Positions 4,501 to 10,045 of a stretch of DNA of 10,045 nucleotides are shown piece by piece (positions within the stretch are counted from its first letter, which is position 1; each line of letters begins with the position of its first letter). Position numbers and translations under genes: made by a program. Location of the stretch: the NCBI GenBank assembly GCA_026770595.1, contig MU634814.1, forward strand, positions 1-10,045, read 5' to 3'. This DNA is from Ochromonadaceae sp. CCMP2298 (Eukaryota; Sar; Synurophyceae; Ochromonadales; Ochromonadaceae). Below the pieces are notes generated by a model, which worked only from the letters and a program-made list of their open reading frames with translations, ran no database searches and had not been told where the DNA came from.

Positions 4501-6644
4501 GTGGTATTAGGTAGAGTCTATACCTGCACGGGTGTAGCAGAATATGGCTGAGTCGCGGTCTCCATCTAACTCTAGGCGCTTGCCCTTCAAGAGCATCTCC
4601 TTCTCGCCCAGGTTGATCTTGCGATTAGAAAAATCAATATCCAGAAGCACACTGACTTGTAGATCAGGCGGCAATTCCGTGGCCATCTCAACTAATCGGC
4701 GCTCAGAAAAGCGCGTGCGGGAATCGCGAGAGTTGGTAACAGATCCGCTTTGGCTGGCAGGGTCTAGCAGGATGGCAGCCAGAAGGGAGGCAGCGTTGGA
4801 CACCTGTCTCTGTCCCATCTGCCCCCCCTGCCTCTCCTGGTCGAAGGAGCCCTCTGGGAACTTGGTAGATCCTTTCCAGAACGACGCAGCCGAGCGCTTG
4901 TCCAGGCCCCCCACGGTAGAGGGGCGCTGGATGAGGGGGTGCGGCTTGTTAACAAAGGGGTGCAGATCGGTTAACAAGTGGGCCTTTTTCCCCCCCTCGT
5001 CGGTTTGGGTAGTCCAGGTGGGGCGCAGTGCAGGGTCTAGCAGTTTCTGCGCCTTGCTTTTAGGCCCTGTGTGCCCCACAGATATGTTAAGCTTACTATT
5101 GCTGTGCTTGTCCAGCAGAGAGGCAAGGCTGAACCCCCTCTCTATCAAGTCATGGTTCCACTCCTCATCTACCAGGGGGTCTATGGATCCAAGCATCTTC
5201 GAGCTGTCCGCAACCTTCTCCGACTGCTCGCCCCCCATACTCAGGTCCCCCATACTGCCCGACACACTGAGCATCTTGCTGCTGCCTCTATTGCGCCACT
5301 CCTCACGCTCCAGCGCCTCTCTGCGAAAGCGCTCCTCCTCCTCGTCCCCCTCCATCTCCACCGCCGCACGGCGCGCCTTAGAAAGGGTTAATATTGGAAA
5401 GGGTTATTAAATTGTATTTCAGCAAAGATATAAGCCACTAAACTTACCGGTAAATATTTACTAAGTAATGGGACAGGAAACTGTAGGGGTGGTTGTAGGG
5501 GTGGTTGTAGGGGTGGTTGTGGGGGCCTTACCTTGTATGGGCTGTTGAGAGTAGGCTGCTCCGTGCGCAGACGTCTCACGAACTCCGGCAGCATAGAAAC
5601 ACAATCGGTGCCATCGTCCAACTCCTCCACCTTGTGGTCATGGTCTATGGACATGGATGTGTCGCCCGTTACGACTGACTCTTCCTCAATAATGTCCAGC
5701 ACGTGCACCTCCTCCGGGGGGTCGAAAATAGCCAGATATGGGAACTTGGACGAAATGATCTTCTTCTTGGTGAGGTCCCTGAAGGTGTCTTCTACCTTCT
5801 TGTGCGTGTTCAGCACCTCCATGATGGTGTACAGGAGGTTCTTCGTGCTGAAGGGCTGCTTCATGAACTTTGTGGCGCCGCCCACTGCCCGGAGATGCTC
5901 TGCTGCCTCTTGCTCGCTGGTGTCGTATAGGAGCACAATAGAGGGTATGAGCGCACAAGCCCGTGTCTCCGGCGCATAGGATCGCTTATTGATGTAGTCG
6001 ATCAGACGCACAGTGGAGGAGTCATAGTCTGCCAGCACCAGATCCACCTTGGTCTTGGGGTCGGGGTTTTCGTTGTTTATTTTGCCCAGCAGCCTAAGGC
6101 AGTCCTTCATCTCCGCAGAGAGGTACAGCTTGTCGAACTCGGGCCGCAGTTTGCGCCCCAGTTGGTTGGTTTTGTCTTTCGTGAAGAGCAGGATGGAGCA
6201 TTTGTTGGCGATGGCGAGCTGCTCGAACTTGACCTGTTCGTAGCGGTCCATGCTCGCCATGGCTGCCGCGTACGCCCGCTGCTGCGACTGCTGCGACTGC
6301 TGCGACTGCTGCGACTGCTGTGGCTGCTGCGACTGCTGCGGCTGATCGTCCAGCCAGGATCGCTGTACTGCAGCGTCTTTGAACTGGCAGCCGAGTGGAG
6401 GTGGATTGAGTTGAAAAGCCGAAGCCTTAAAGTTATAAAAAGCGATTAAAAGCGCCAAAATAAGAAACAAAAGAAACAACCGTTACATCGTGTCACAGAC
6501 ATGATAATGGAATCTCGTGTCACTAACTTACTCTGTATCTACCAGCTCGCGCCAGACAGCAGTTGCGGCAACCTTCTCATGCTGAGATGACTCTCTGGAG
6601 CTCTCTGTGGTGGGCGATTCGCTCCTGCGCAGAGGTGTGATCAT
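1513..6644 (-). CDS. Large spliced signalling protein: REC + TPR + two cyclic-nucleotide-binding domains
   Basis: Exons in transcript order: 6644-6543 (tentative), 6425-5532 (or to 5448), 5376-4524, 4308-4051, 3953-3829, 3723-2989, 2907-1513. Reading frames join exactly at the five downstream introns (phases 0, 1, 1, 0, 0), giving about 1,450-1,480 residues to TAA 1513. Order: Ser/Gln-rich start, REC (about 110-245), charged linker, four TPRs (about 590-745), Ser/Gly/Thr-rich linker, CNB1 (about 935-1040), linker with a Gly-Ala run, CNB2 (about 1160-1395). No signal peptide or membrane segment, so it is probably soluble. Inferred role: a scaffold that senses a cyclic nucleotide and a receiver state and passes them to partners held by the TPRs. 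A two-gene alternative exists (REC ORF ending at 5388, next ATG at 5355), but the 32-nt gap and the AT-rich tail favour one gene. I do not recognise a named ortholog. Confidence 0.78.
1690..2400 (-). other. Second cyclic-nucleotide-binding domain with about 115-residue insertion
   Basis: It starts with CGIFSKWTAKQHVRLVRMGQ and IRRYSRGETILTQGSKPNYL, YIVMKGICKVQ. The barrel is then interrupted by about 115 charged, partly coiled-coil residues (for example SELDRYKLQMEINKLEALIQ). It resumes with LQWPRIFGEACITDPEDGKS and RGSIIADTAVELFLLHK. The cassette keeps FGE (codons 1815-1807) and an Arg in RGS, the residues that hold the ribose and phosphate of cAMP/cGMP, so this copy may bind nucleotide. A helix with QQNWRKYRQG follows, as in other CNB proteins. 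Confidence 0.8.
2615..2650 (-). repeat. G-run repeat coding for Gly-Ala linker
   Basis: On the coding strand there are four runs of at least four G separated by CT or similar single breaks, coding for GGAGGAGGAGGG. The mRNA could form a G-quadruplex. It lies between the two CNB domains. Confidence 0.8.
2735..3115 (-). other. First cyclic-nucleotide-binding domain, degenerate and split by an intron
   Basis: Sequence includes LASKDTIFSQNNQCDAVCLL, LSGHVQ, intron 2908-2988, VKMEKQ, then INIGEVPPHCAFGHIDFLF and a following Arg-rich turn (RNNNPRIMAE). The beta-barrel pattern is that of CNB domains. In the phosphate-binding cassette FGE reads FGH and the usual R-x-[AST] reads PRIM, so nucleotide binding is doubtful. 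The domain is recognisable only after removing the intron, which supports that splice. Confidence 0.7.
2908..2988 (-). other. Intron, 81 nt, phase 0
   Basis: Donor CAG|GTGAGC at 2988 and acceptor ACACTATAG at 2908. It is very AT-rich. Removing it joins the two halves of CNB1. It contains GTAAGTATTATACAT twice on the plus strand (2929-2943, 2951-2965). Its last three bases form an in-frame TAG if it is retained. Confidence 0.9.
3541..3576 (-). repeat. Met-Gly dipeptide repeat
   Basis: Six tandem ATGGGN units on the coding strand encode (MG)6 in a Thr/Asn/Ser-rich linker. This is a 6-nt coding microsatellite, likely variable in length. Confidence 0.85.
3724..3828 (-). other. Intron, 105 nt, phase 0, stop-free
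   Basis: Donor CAG|GTGAGT at 3828 and acceptor ACCCCCGCAG at 3724. The transcript strand is pyrimidine-rich with a TTTTAACCCC block. Its length is a multiple of three and it has no in-frame stop, so retention would insert 35 residues (VSIFKPSPPLFFLL...). Confidence 0.85.
3954..4050 (-). other. Intron, 97 nt, phase 1
   Basis: Donor TATAG|GTGCGC at 4050 and acceptor CCTCCTGTAG at 3954. Splicing rebuilds an Asp codon (G|AT) and continues TPR 4. It contains a 26-nt unit in about 2.5 copies (3978-4003, 4004-4029 with 3 mismatches, then a partial). Confidence 0.88.
4309..4523 (-). other. Intron, 215 nt, phase 1, with 67-nt tandem duplication
   Basis: Donor GCAG|GTATAG at 4523 and acceptor CATCCCCAG at 4309. 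It rebuilds a Gly codon (G|GC). The transcript strand is almost only A, C and T (TACCACC-like). Two 67-nt copies, 4351-4417 and 4418-4484, differ at about six positions. Confidence 0.88.
5377..5531 (-). other. Intron with two possible donors (155 or 71 nt), phase 0
   Basis: Acceptor CCCTTTCTAAG at 5377. The donor is either AAG|GTAAGG at 5531 or the better-matching CCG|GTAAGT at 5447. Both are phase 0. The downstream donor would add 28 residues containing PPLQ repeats. The 71-nt form is closer in size to the other introns. Without splicing the REC frame stops at 5388. Confidence 0.8.
5482..5525. repeat. 12-nt tandem repeat
   Basis: TGTAGGGGTGGT occurs three times in direct succession, followed by a partial fourth (TGTGGGGG). 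If exonic, it codes for PPLQ repeats on the minus strand. Confidence 0.88.
5795..6200 (-). other. Receiver (response-regulator) domain
   Basis: The fold pattern is clear: strand KCSILLFTKD, strand VDLVLADYDSS with Asp codon 6029-6027 at the phospho-acceptor position, strand IPSIVLLYDTSE, then AVGGATKFMKQPFS with Lys codon 5861-5859 at the invariant Lys position, followed by a last helix. The acidic pair expected after strand 1 is Thr-Lys here, with an Asp next. The conserved Thr after strand 4 does not align cleanly (LLYDTS). It may therefore be an active receiver with weak metal binding or a pseudo-receiver. No histidine kinase domain is in the window. Confidence 0.75.
6278..6342 (-). repeat. 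Gln-Gln-Ser codon repeat
   Basis: CAGCAGTCG units (9 nt) repeat about six times on the coding strand with one CAGCAGCCA variant, coding for (QQS)n near the N-terminus before the REC domain. Length changes in steps of nine would keep frame. Confidence 0.85.
6426..6542 (-). other. Tentative first intron, 117 nt (or 106 nt)
   Basis: The region is AT-rich with a TTTATAACTTTAAG acceptor at 6426. Translating it gives a Leu/Ile/Phe-rich string starting at a TTG, not at an ATG, as expected for intron sequence. Donor choice is unresolved (6542 in phase, 6531 better consensus but out of phase). Confidence 0.45.
6543..6644 (-). CDS. Tentative first exon of the REC-TPR-CNB gene
   Basis: ATG 6644-6642 opens a frame of 34 codons (MITPLRRSESPTTESSRESS, then QHEKVAATAVWREL), with an in-frame TAA five codons upstream at 6659-6657. 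A phase-0 donor CTG|GTAGAT at 6542 joins acceptor TTTAAG|GCT at 6425. A better-looking donor, ACAGA|GTAAGT at 6531, is in phase 2 and would join that acceptor out of frame. Alternatives are translation from ATG 6260 or 6251, which leaves the Gln repeat in the 5' UTR, or an unseen upstream exon. Confidence 0.4.
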
Positions 6645-6743
6645 CACTTCCCCCTCTTAGGCCCCGCGCGCAACAGCAGAGACTGTCTTTCGCTGCAGTT
6701 GTCACTCGGGAGGCGCTTCTCATTGCTTATTCGTACGGAGATA
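6645..6743. promoter_or_regulatory. Compact divergent promoter / 5' UTR spacer
   Basis: Only 99 bp separate the tentative ATG of the minus-strand gene (6644) from the ATG of the plus-strand gene (6744). The spacer is GC-rich in the middle (GGCCCCGCGCGC, 6660-6671), with no TATA box. The plus strand holds CTGTCTTTCGCTGCAG ending at 6698, which looks like a 3' splice site, so an upstream 5' UTR exon or leader is possible. If both starts are right, transcription of the two genes must be coordinated or leaders must overlap the opposite gene. Confidence 0.5.
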
Positions 6744-7712
6744 ATGGACGAAATGGACGAAATGGACTTGGAGCAGGGGGTACTGCCTCGGCCCTTGCCG
6801 ACCGGCAACGAGCTGATGAGCGGCCCCATCACAACCGGCGGGGCGACGCGGCAGGAGAAGGAGATTGAGTTCATAATGGACAACATCCATGGCCGCATCG
6901 TCAGCCTGAGGAACGACGAAAGCTTCCAGAAGAAGAAGGTGGCCATCTTCGCTCTGTCTTGCTTCTCCGCCATGGGCGGCGTGACGCTCATTCTCTTCGG
7001 CCTGCACCTTACCGTCTTCTTTGAGAAATACAGCGACAACATGGTCGCCATTGTCTTCGGCTCGATATTCTGCGCGCCCATGCTCTATTGGGTGTACTTC
7101 CTGTTCGCACCTGGCAGAGAGGAGGTGAAGAAAAGACGCAAGATACATATAGATCGGAAAGACAGACGCAAACCCACCCTCTTTAACCAGCTAGTAGAGG
7201 AAGCGAGACAGTCCACAGAGCCTCCCGTCAGACGCATCAGGGTGCTAGCCCACATACGCAAGCACGACCACCCCATCGTGGCCTCCACTATGCTCGAGCT
7301 GTGCGACGCCATTCACCTCCAGTGCGGCCTGGCAGTGGAGAGACAACTACTGCGCTTCGAAGACGAAGACCTGGACATCCAGCTGGACAAAAAGCTAGAC
7401 GTTTTTTACAAAATGGACGACAACAGTCGCGTCTATGTGTACAACAAGGGAGGCGTGTACACAGCCAACTCGCCCCTGAAGCAGAAGAAGCGGCGCGATA
7501 TCCTGACCAATCTGCACGCCGTGGAGGGGGAGGACCTAGACACGCCACCCATGAGGAATACAAATGCGGGTATGGATGGGAGGGCGTCCACGGCGGGTTC
7601 CAATGCAGATGAATCCCGGAAATCGGCCAATTTGAAGTCATCTATTTCGGATGGAAGGGACAGTGGGAGGGAGAGTAAATCTGGGAAGGGTGGCATTTCC
7701 TGGGCTAACTAA
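6744..7712 (+). CDS. Two-pass membrane protein with ubiquitin-like domain
   Basis: ATG 6744 is the first ATG of the frame (further upstream only a TTG at 6699). TAA ends it at 7712, giving 323 residues without introns. The start is a MDEMDEMD repeat. Residues about 52-75 (VAIFALSCFSAMGGVTLILF) and 81-103 (MVAIVFGSIFCAPMLYWVYF) are two hydrophobic segments joined by a short loop, followed by a strongly basic stretch (REEVKKRRKIHIDRKDRRK). By the positive-inside rule both ends should face the cytosol. Residues about 148-218 (RRIRVLAHIRKH, STMLELCDAIHL, ERQLLRFEDEDLD, SRVYVYN) fit the beta-grasp spacing of ubiquitin-like domains, without a terminal Gly-Gly. The tail is Ser/Gly/Lys-rich and probably disordered. 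I do not recognise the family. A membrane-anchored adaptor is inferred from domain layout only. Confidence 0.85.
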   Translation: MDEMDEMDLEQGVLPRPLPTGNELMSGPITTGGATRQEKEIEFIMDNIHGRIVSLRNDESFQKKKVAIFALSCFSAMGGVTLILFGLHLTVFFEKYSDNMVAIVFGSIFCAPMLYWVYFLFAPGREEVKKRRKIHIDRKDRRKPTLFNQLVEEARQSTEPPVRRIRVLAHIRKHDHPIVASTMLELCDAIHLQCGLAVERQLLRFEDEDLDIQLDKKLDVFYKMDDNSRVYVYNKGGVYTANSPLKQKKRRDILTNLHAVEGEDLDTPPMRNTNAGMDGRASTAGSNADESRKSANLKSSISDGRDSGRESKSGKGGISWAN

Positions 7713-7890
7713 CATTTGTATCTATACTGTATACTGTATACTATGTAACCACAATTCCTGGAAGAGCTGACATTTGGCTCTGTACTCTGTTGATATGCCA
7801 ATGTATATTTGAATACCAATTGAAAAAGGTAGACACCAAGACACAGTTATTAATGGACACGACGAAAGAGAATCTACATTCGGGCAATGG
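7713..7890. other. Convergent intergenic spacer
   Basis: This is a short spacer between two 3' ends. It has a TACTGTATAC tandem run (7724-7743) similar in composition to the TATAC-rich spacer near 860-880, and is AT-rich to about 7860. Bases 7870-7889, read on the minus strand, resemble 601-616 after the left paralog's stop. No gene seen. Confidence 0.65.
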
Positions 7891-10045
7891 CTAGATCGAG
7901 TCCGGCAAAACGTCGTCGGTACTGTCCCTGGTGTCGCTACTGTTGTTACTGTCGATACTAACCCCCCTGGAAGCAGCGAGATCGGCTACTGTATCTTCTG
8001 CAGCCTCTGCATTCTCTGCAGCCGCTATTGCCGCCTTGGCTGCCGCCGCTGCCTCTATCTCCGCCGCCTCGTCCACGTCCCTGTCCTCGTCGTAGTCCGG
8101 GGTATTGTCGAAGTCGCCCTTTTGGGAGGGGTATGACCCGTCCCCCAGCATGTCTATCTCATCCGCCACAATCGTGTTCGGGTGCTCAGTTTGGGGGTTA
8201 AAGCCCATCTCCAGTATGGAGCCGCTGCTCAGTGAGCGGGCTAGGAAATGGTCGATTTCTATGGGCTGCACTGCGTGGGAGCCGGATCTGGACTTGCTGG
8301 AGGGAGTGTTTATGGTGTCGTAGGATATGCCGCGGGTGATAATGTCATCAGGGTCAGCAGGGTCAGCAGGGTCAGAAGAGGGCTCGTTAATGATTGTGGT
8401 AAGTGTTGGTGGGGCGTGCACGTCTAGGGGGCGGGTGGTCATCGGAGAGGCGTCCAGGGTGATGGGGGTGGAGCCGCCAGGGGGGGTCTTTCTGCCCCGG
8501 CAGGACATTTCGCTGAATGCTACGTCTGGGTAGAGGGGGGCCAGCTTGGAGAGGTTGAGGAACACGTCTCTGTCGTCTCTGCTCAGGCGCTCCACGCATG
8601 CTTTGATGTCGGCTCTGCGGAGAAGCCAGTGCCAATTTGACTGCTTCCCCTCTGCGTCTGCGCCTGCGCCTTTGTCTGTATCTGTGCCTGCGTCTGCGCC
8701 AGTACCTGTGCTGTATGGCGCGATGTCGTAGCTGGTGAGGAAGACGCTGAGCGCGATTCTGACGTTGGTGACTGTGTCGCAGGTGAGGCTGAGGATGCCC
8801 TCGATGAAGTTGTGCTCGAACACGTCGCGAGGCAGGTCGCGCAGCAGCTGGCTGCACAGCTCGAGCCACAGCTGTCGCAGCTGGAACTTCTCTCCGCTGG
8901 CGAAGGAGTTGATGGCAGCGATCACATCTTCCACATTCTGCTGGTAGCTGATGGCCAGATCCGAGTCTCCGCTGGCCTGCACCTCGGACTCGATCAGCTG
9001 GTATAGGTTGAGCAGCAGGGCAGTGACGCCGTGGAAAGTGACCAGCCGGACGCTCGCCACAGGGTCCTGCAGCAGGATCATAACTGTGGGGAAGAGGGTT
9101 CGGAACAAGTCTTCCTTGGGCGGCAGCAGCACCAGGTCGGGTAATTGGTGGGCCAGGTAGCGCCGCAGTCGCCAGTTGAAGGGGTTGGTGGAGTGCAGTA
9201 TGTCGTGCAGCAGGGGCAGGTACGAGACTCGGCAGGGCTCTGGGAGGCAGGCGAGGAACTTGGCTAGGTGCTTGATGACGCCCATCTGCACCACCTCCAC
9301 GTCCTGCACCATCTCCTCGAAGACGGGCACCAGCTCCTCCTCCACCACTGCGCCCTCTGCTAGTATGCGCGCCACCTCGTGCAGAGAGTGGGCCAGCGTC
9401 TGCTTTATGTTGGTGGAGCGGCTCTGGGCCAGGATGTGGTACACCTCGCGCACCTCGTGCCACCGCTTGGGTCCGATGACTTGGAAGACCGCAGGGAAGC
9501 TGAACGCGCAAATGTACTTGAGATCGTTGTCCACATTGGCATCCCCAGTGGGGTTGGAGATCATGCTGCAGTACTGGTTGAGGATGTTCTCGTTGATGGC
9601 TCGGGCGGGCAGAGTGGCCACGAACATACCGGCCTGCTGCAAGACGCTCTGCTTCACGAGCTTGGAGGGGTCGTGTGTGAGGCGCAGGAATATCTCCACC
9701 AAGACGCCGAGCCGCACATCCTCGCTCACGTTCTTGGATATCTCCGAGAGGCTCTCTGCACACGCGCGGCGCACTCGGTACATGTCGTCCTTGGACAGGC
9801 GCACGAAGGCAGGCATCAGTCGCTCCAAGAGCTCGTGCTCCCCGCCCACCTTGCAGATGTTGTGGAAGTTGAGGGCGGTGGACTTGCGCACCCGGAAGAC
9901 GGGATCCTCTGCGAGGGAGACGACTTCTGGGATGACGAACTGCTTGCACAGGTCGGCTCCCAGGGCCTCTGCCAGCAGGTTCAGCAGCTGCGAGGCCGTC
10001 ATGCGCATCTCTTCCCGGTCGTCTTCGTGGGCCAGGCGCTGCGTA
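7891..10045 (-). CDS. PPP4R1: PPP4R1-like HEAT-repeat phosphatase regulatory subunit (5' end cut by window edge)
   Basis: The frame is open from the right edge to TAG 7891-7893. The Met at 10008 is internal: codons before it (TQRLAHEDDREE) read as part of a HEAT helix. From there 705 residues follow without an intron. Residues 1-480 are HEAT repeats (DPVFRVRKSTALNFHNICKV, KDDMYRVRRACAESLSEISK, DPVASVRLVTF). The stretch QYCSMISNPTGDANVDNDLK to HSLHEVARILAEG resembles the conserved half of PPP4R1, where a QYLSMTDPS-like segment is followed by a cluster of HEAT repeats. The family binds and regulates the PP4 catalytic subunit in cytosol and nucleus; a PP2A A-subunit is the main alternative. Residues 490-705 are a disordered tail: DPADPADPD repeat, Ser/Thr-rich part, acidic block, Ala-rich run. 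This tail is duplicated at the left end of the window. Confidence 0.85.
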   Translation of the reverse strand, partial: TQRLAHEDDREEMRMTASQLLNLLAEALGADLCKQFVIPEVVSLAEDPVFRVRKSTALNFHNICKVGGEHELLERLMPAFVRLSKDDMYRVRRACAESLSEISKNVSEDVRLGVLVEIFLRLTHDPSKLVKQSVLQQAGMFVATLPARAINENILNQYCSMISNPTGDANVDNDLKYICAFSFPAVFQVIGPKRWHEVREVYHILAQSRSTNIKQTLAHSLHEVARILAEGAVVEEELVPVFEEMVQDVEVVQMGVIKHLAKFLACLPEPCRVSYLPLLHDILHSTNPFNWRLRRYLAHQLPDLVLLPPKEDLFRTLFPTVMILLQDPVASVRLVTFHGVTALLLNLYQLIESEVQASGDSDLAISYQQNVEDVIAAINSFASGEKFQLRQLWLELCSQLLRDLPRDVFEHNFIEGILSLTCDTVTNVRIALSVFLTSYDIAPYSTGTGADAGTDTDKGAGADAEGKQSNWHWLLRRADIKACVERLSRDDRDVFLNLSKLAPLYPDVAFSEMSCRGRKTPPGGSTPITLDASPMTTRPLDVHAPPTLTTIINEPSSDPADPADPDDIITRGISYDTINTPSSKSRSGSHAVQPIEIDHFLARSLSSGSILEMGFNPQTEHPNTIVADEIDMLGDGSYPSQKGDFDNTPDYDEDRDVDEAAEIEAAAAAKAAIAAAENAEAAEDTVADLAASRGVSIDSNNSSDTRDSTDDVLPDSI
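7998..8126. repeat. Inverted paralog repeat, block B (right arm)
   Basis: Reverse complement of 368-496, 129/129 identical by eye. It begins at a CTGCAG shared with the left copy. The next base outside each end differs between copies. Confidence 0.88.
8347..8376 (-). repeat. 9-nt coding repeat (Asp-Pro-Ala)
   Basis: GGTCAGCAG units (plus strand) repeat about three times and code for DPADPADPD. The left paralog has no such repeat at the equivalent place, so it arose or was lost after duplication. Confidence 0.8.
8402..8496. repeat. Inverted paralog repeat, block A (right arm)
   Basis: Reverse complement of bases 1-95, identical, including a run of seven C/G. The true extent toward 8497 and beyond cannot be judged because the left copy is cut by the window edge. 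Confidence 0.9.
8649..8710 (-). repeat. Imperfect 6-nt coding repeat in loop of the PPP4R1-like protein
   Basis: TCTGCG/CCTGCG-type units (plus strand) code for a Gly/Ala/Asp/Thr string (GTGADAGTDTDKGAGADAEG) between the HEAT region and its last helices. It is low complexity and probably a flexible loop. Confidence 0.7.

Larger units (their letters stand above)
3829..4620 (-). other. TPR array
   Basis: Spliced sequence across three exons gives about four TPR-like helix pairs. Repeat 1 contains LLKGKRLELDGDRDSAIFCY, repeat 2 LGNLYYNSGNLLGALKLYTV, repeat 3 RNRGIINFRLGDDDTGLTDI followed by ERAVVLMP, and repeat 4 LAKRRMGRYHQAITEAAAAK. Conserved small/Gly and Tyr/Leu positions match the TPR pattern. 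The array probably binds a partner protein. Correct splicing at 4309-4523 and 3954-4050 is supported by repeats that continue across both junctions. Confidence 0.78.

Noticed and set aside
4544-5410. 288-codon plus-strand frame
   Set aside because: It is antisense to the linker/TPR exon and Ser/Arg-rich only because of the opposite-strand codon use.
5388-5447. C-terminal tail of a separate REC-only protein
   Set aside because: The AT-rich sequence follows a consensus GTAAGT donor and ends at a matching acceptor, and only 32 nt would separate it from the next start. Kept as an alternative, not as the model.
5482-5525. CRISPR-like repeat
   Set aside because: The 12-nt units are directly adjacent without spacers. 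It is a simple tandem repeat.
6420-6479. Signal-peptide-like string (FLLFLILALLIAFYNF) ahead of the REC domain
   Set aside because: The frame begins at a TTG, the DNA is AT-rich and ends in a TTTAAG acceptor. It is best read as intron sequence.
8387-9949. 520-codon open frame on the minus strand overlapping the PPP4R1-like gene
   Set aside because: It is an out-of-frame reading of the HEAT-repeat gene, rich in Arg/Pro/Ala/His as expected from GC-rich codons read in the wrong frame, with no domain pattern.
1-10045. tRNA, rRNA or transposon genes
   Set aside because: No cloverleaf, rRNA core or transposase/reverse-transcriptase motif was recognised on either strand. The inverted paralogs are gene copies, not terminal repeats of an element.

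Overview
The window is nuclear DNA of a eukaryote, most likely a unicellular protist. The evidence is a gene with at least five GT-AG introns (71-215 nt), GC-rich third codon positions in exons against AT- or A/C-rich introns, and protein families that are eukaryotic in this form (a PPP4R1-like HEAT protein, tandem cyclic-nucleotide-binding domains). A receiver domain in the same gene points away from animals and toward a protist group that keeps two-component parts, such as stramenopiles. The sequence does not fix the lineage.

Layout. (1) 1-588, plus strand: the C-terminal tail of a gene cut by the left edge. (2) 589-about 1090: intergenic, with short palindromes and GGGACC-rich inverted repeats. 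(3) About 1092/1513 to 6644, minus strand: one large spliced gene coding for a protein of about 1,450-1,480 residues. In order it has a Gln-rich N-terminus, a receiver (REC) domain, a linker, about four TPRs, and two CNB domains, the second split by a large coiled insertion. (4) 6645-6743: a 99-bp divergent spacer. (5) 6744-7712, plus strand: an intronless 323-residue protein with two membrane segments and a ubiquitin-like domain. (6) 7713-7890: short convergent spacer. (7) 7891-10045, minus strand: a PPP4R1-like HEAT-repeat phosphatase regulatory subunit, cut by the right edge.

The two ends are related. The left fragment and the tail of the right gene are paralogs in inverted orientation. 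They share exact nucleotide blocks (at least 95 nt and 129 nt) separated by strongly diverged stretches, which suggests recent duplication or gene conversion. The two middle genes therefore lie between inverted copies of a PP4-regulator gene.

Most unusual is the REC-TPR-CNB-CNB protein, which would join a two-component-type sensor output to cyclic-nucleotide binding in one chain. Its introns are also odd: four of five contain internal tandem duplications, one is stop-free and divisible by three, and one has a consensus alternative donor that would add a Pro-rich repeat. Both ends of this gene model remain uncertain.
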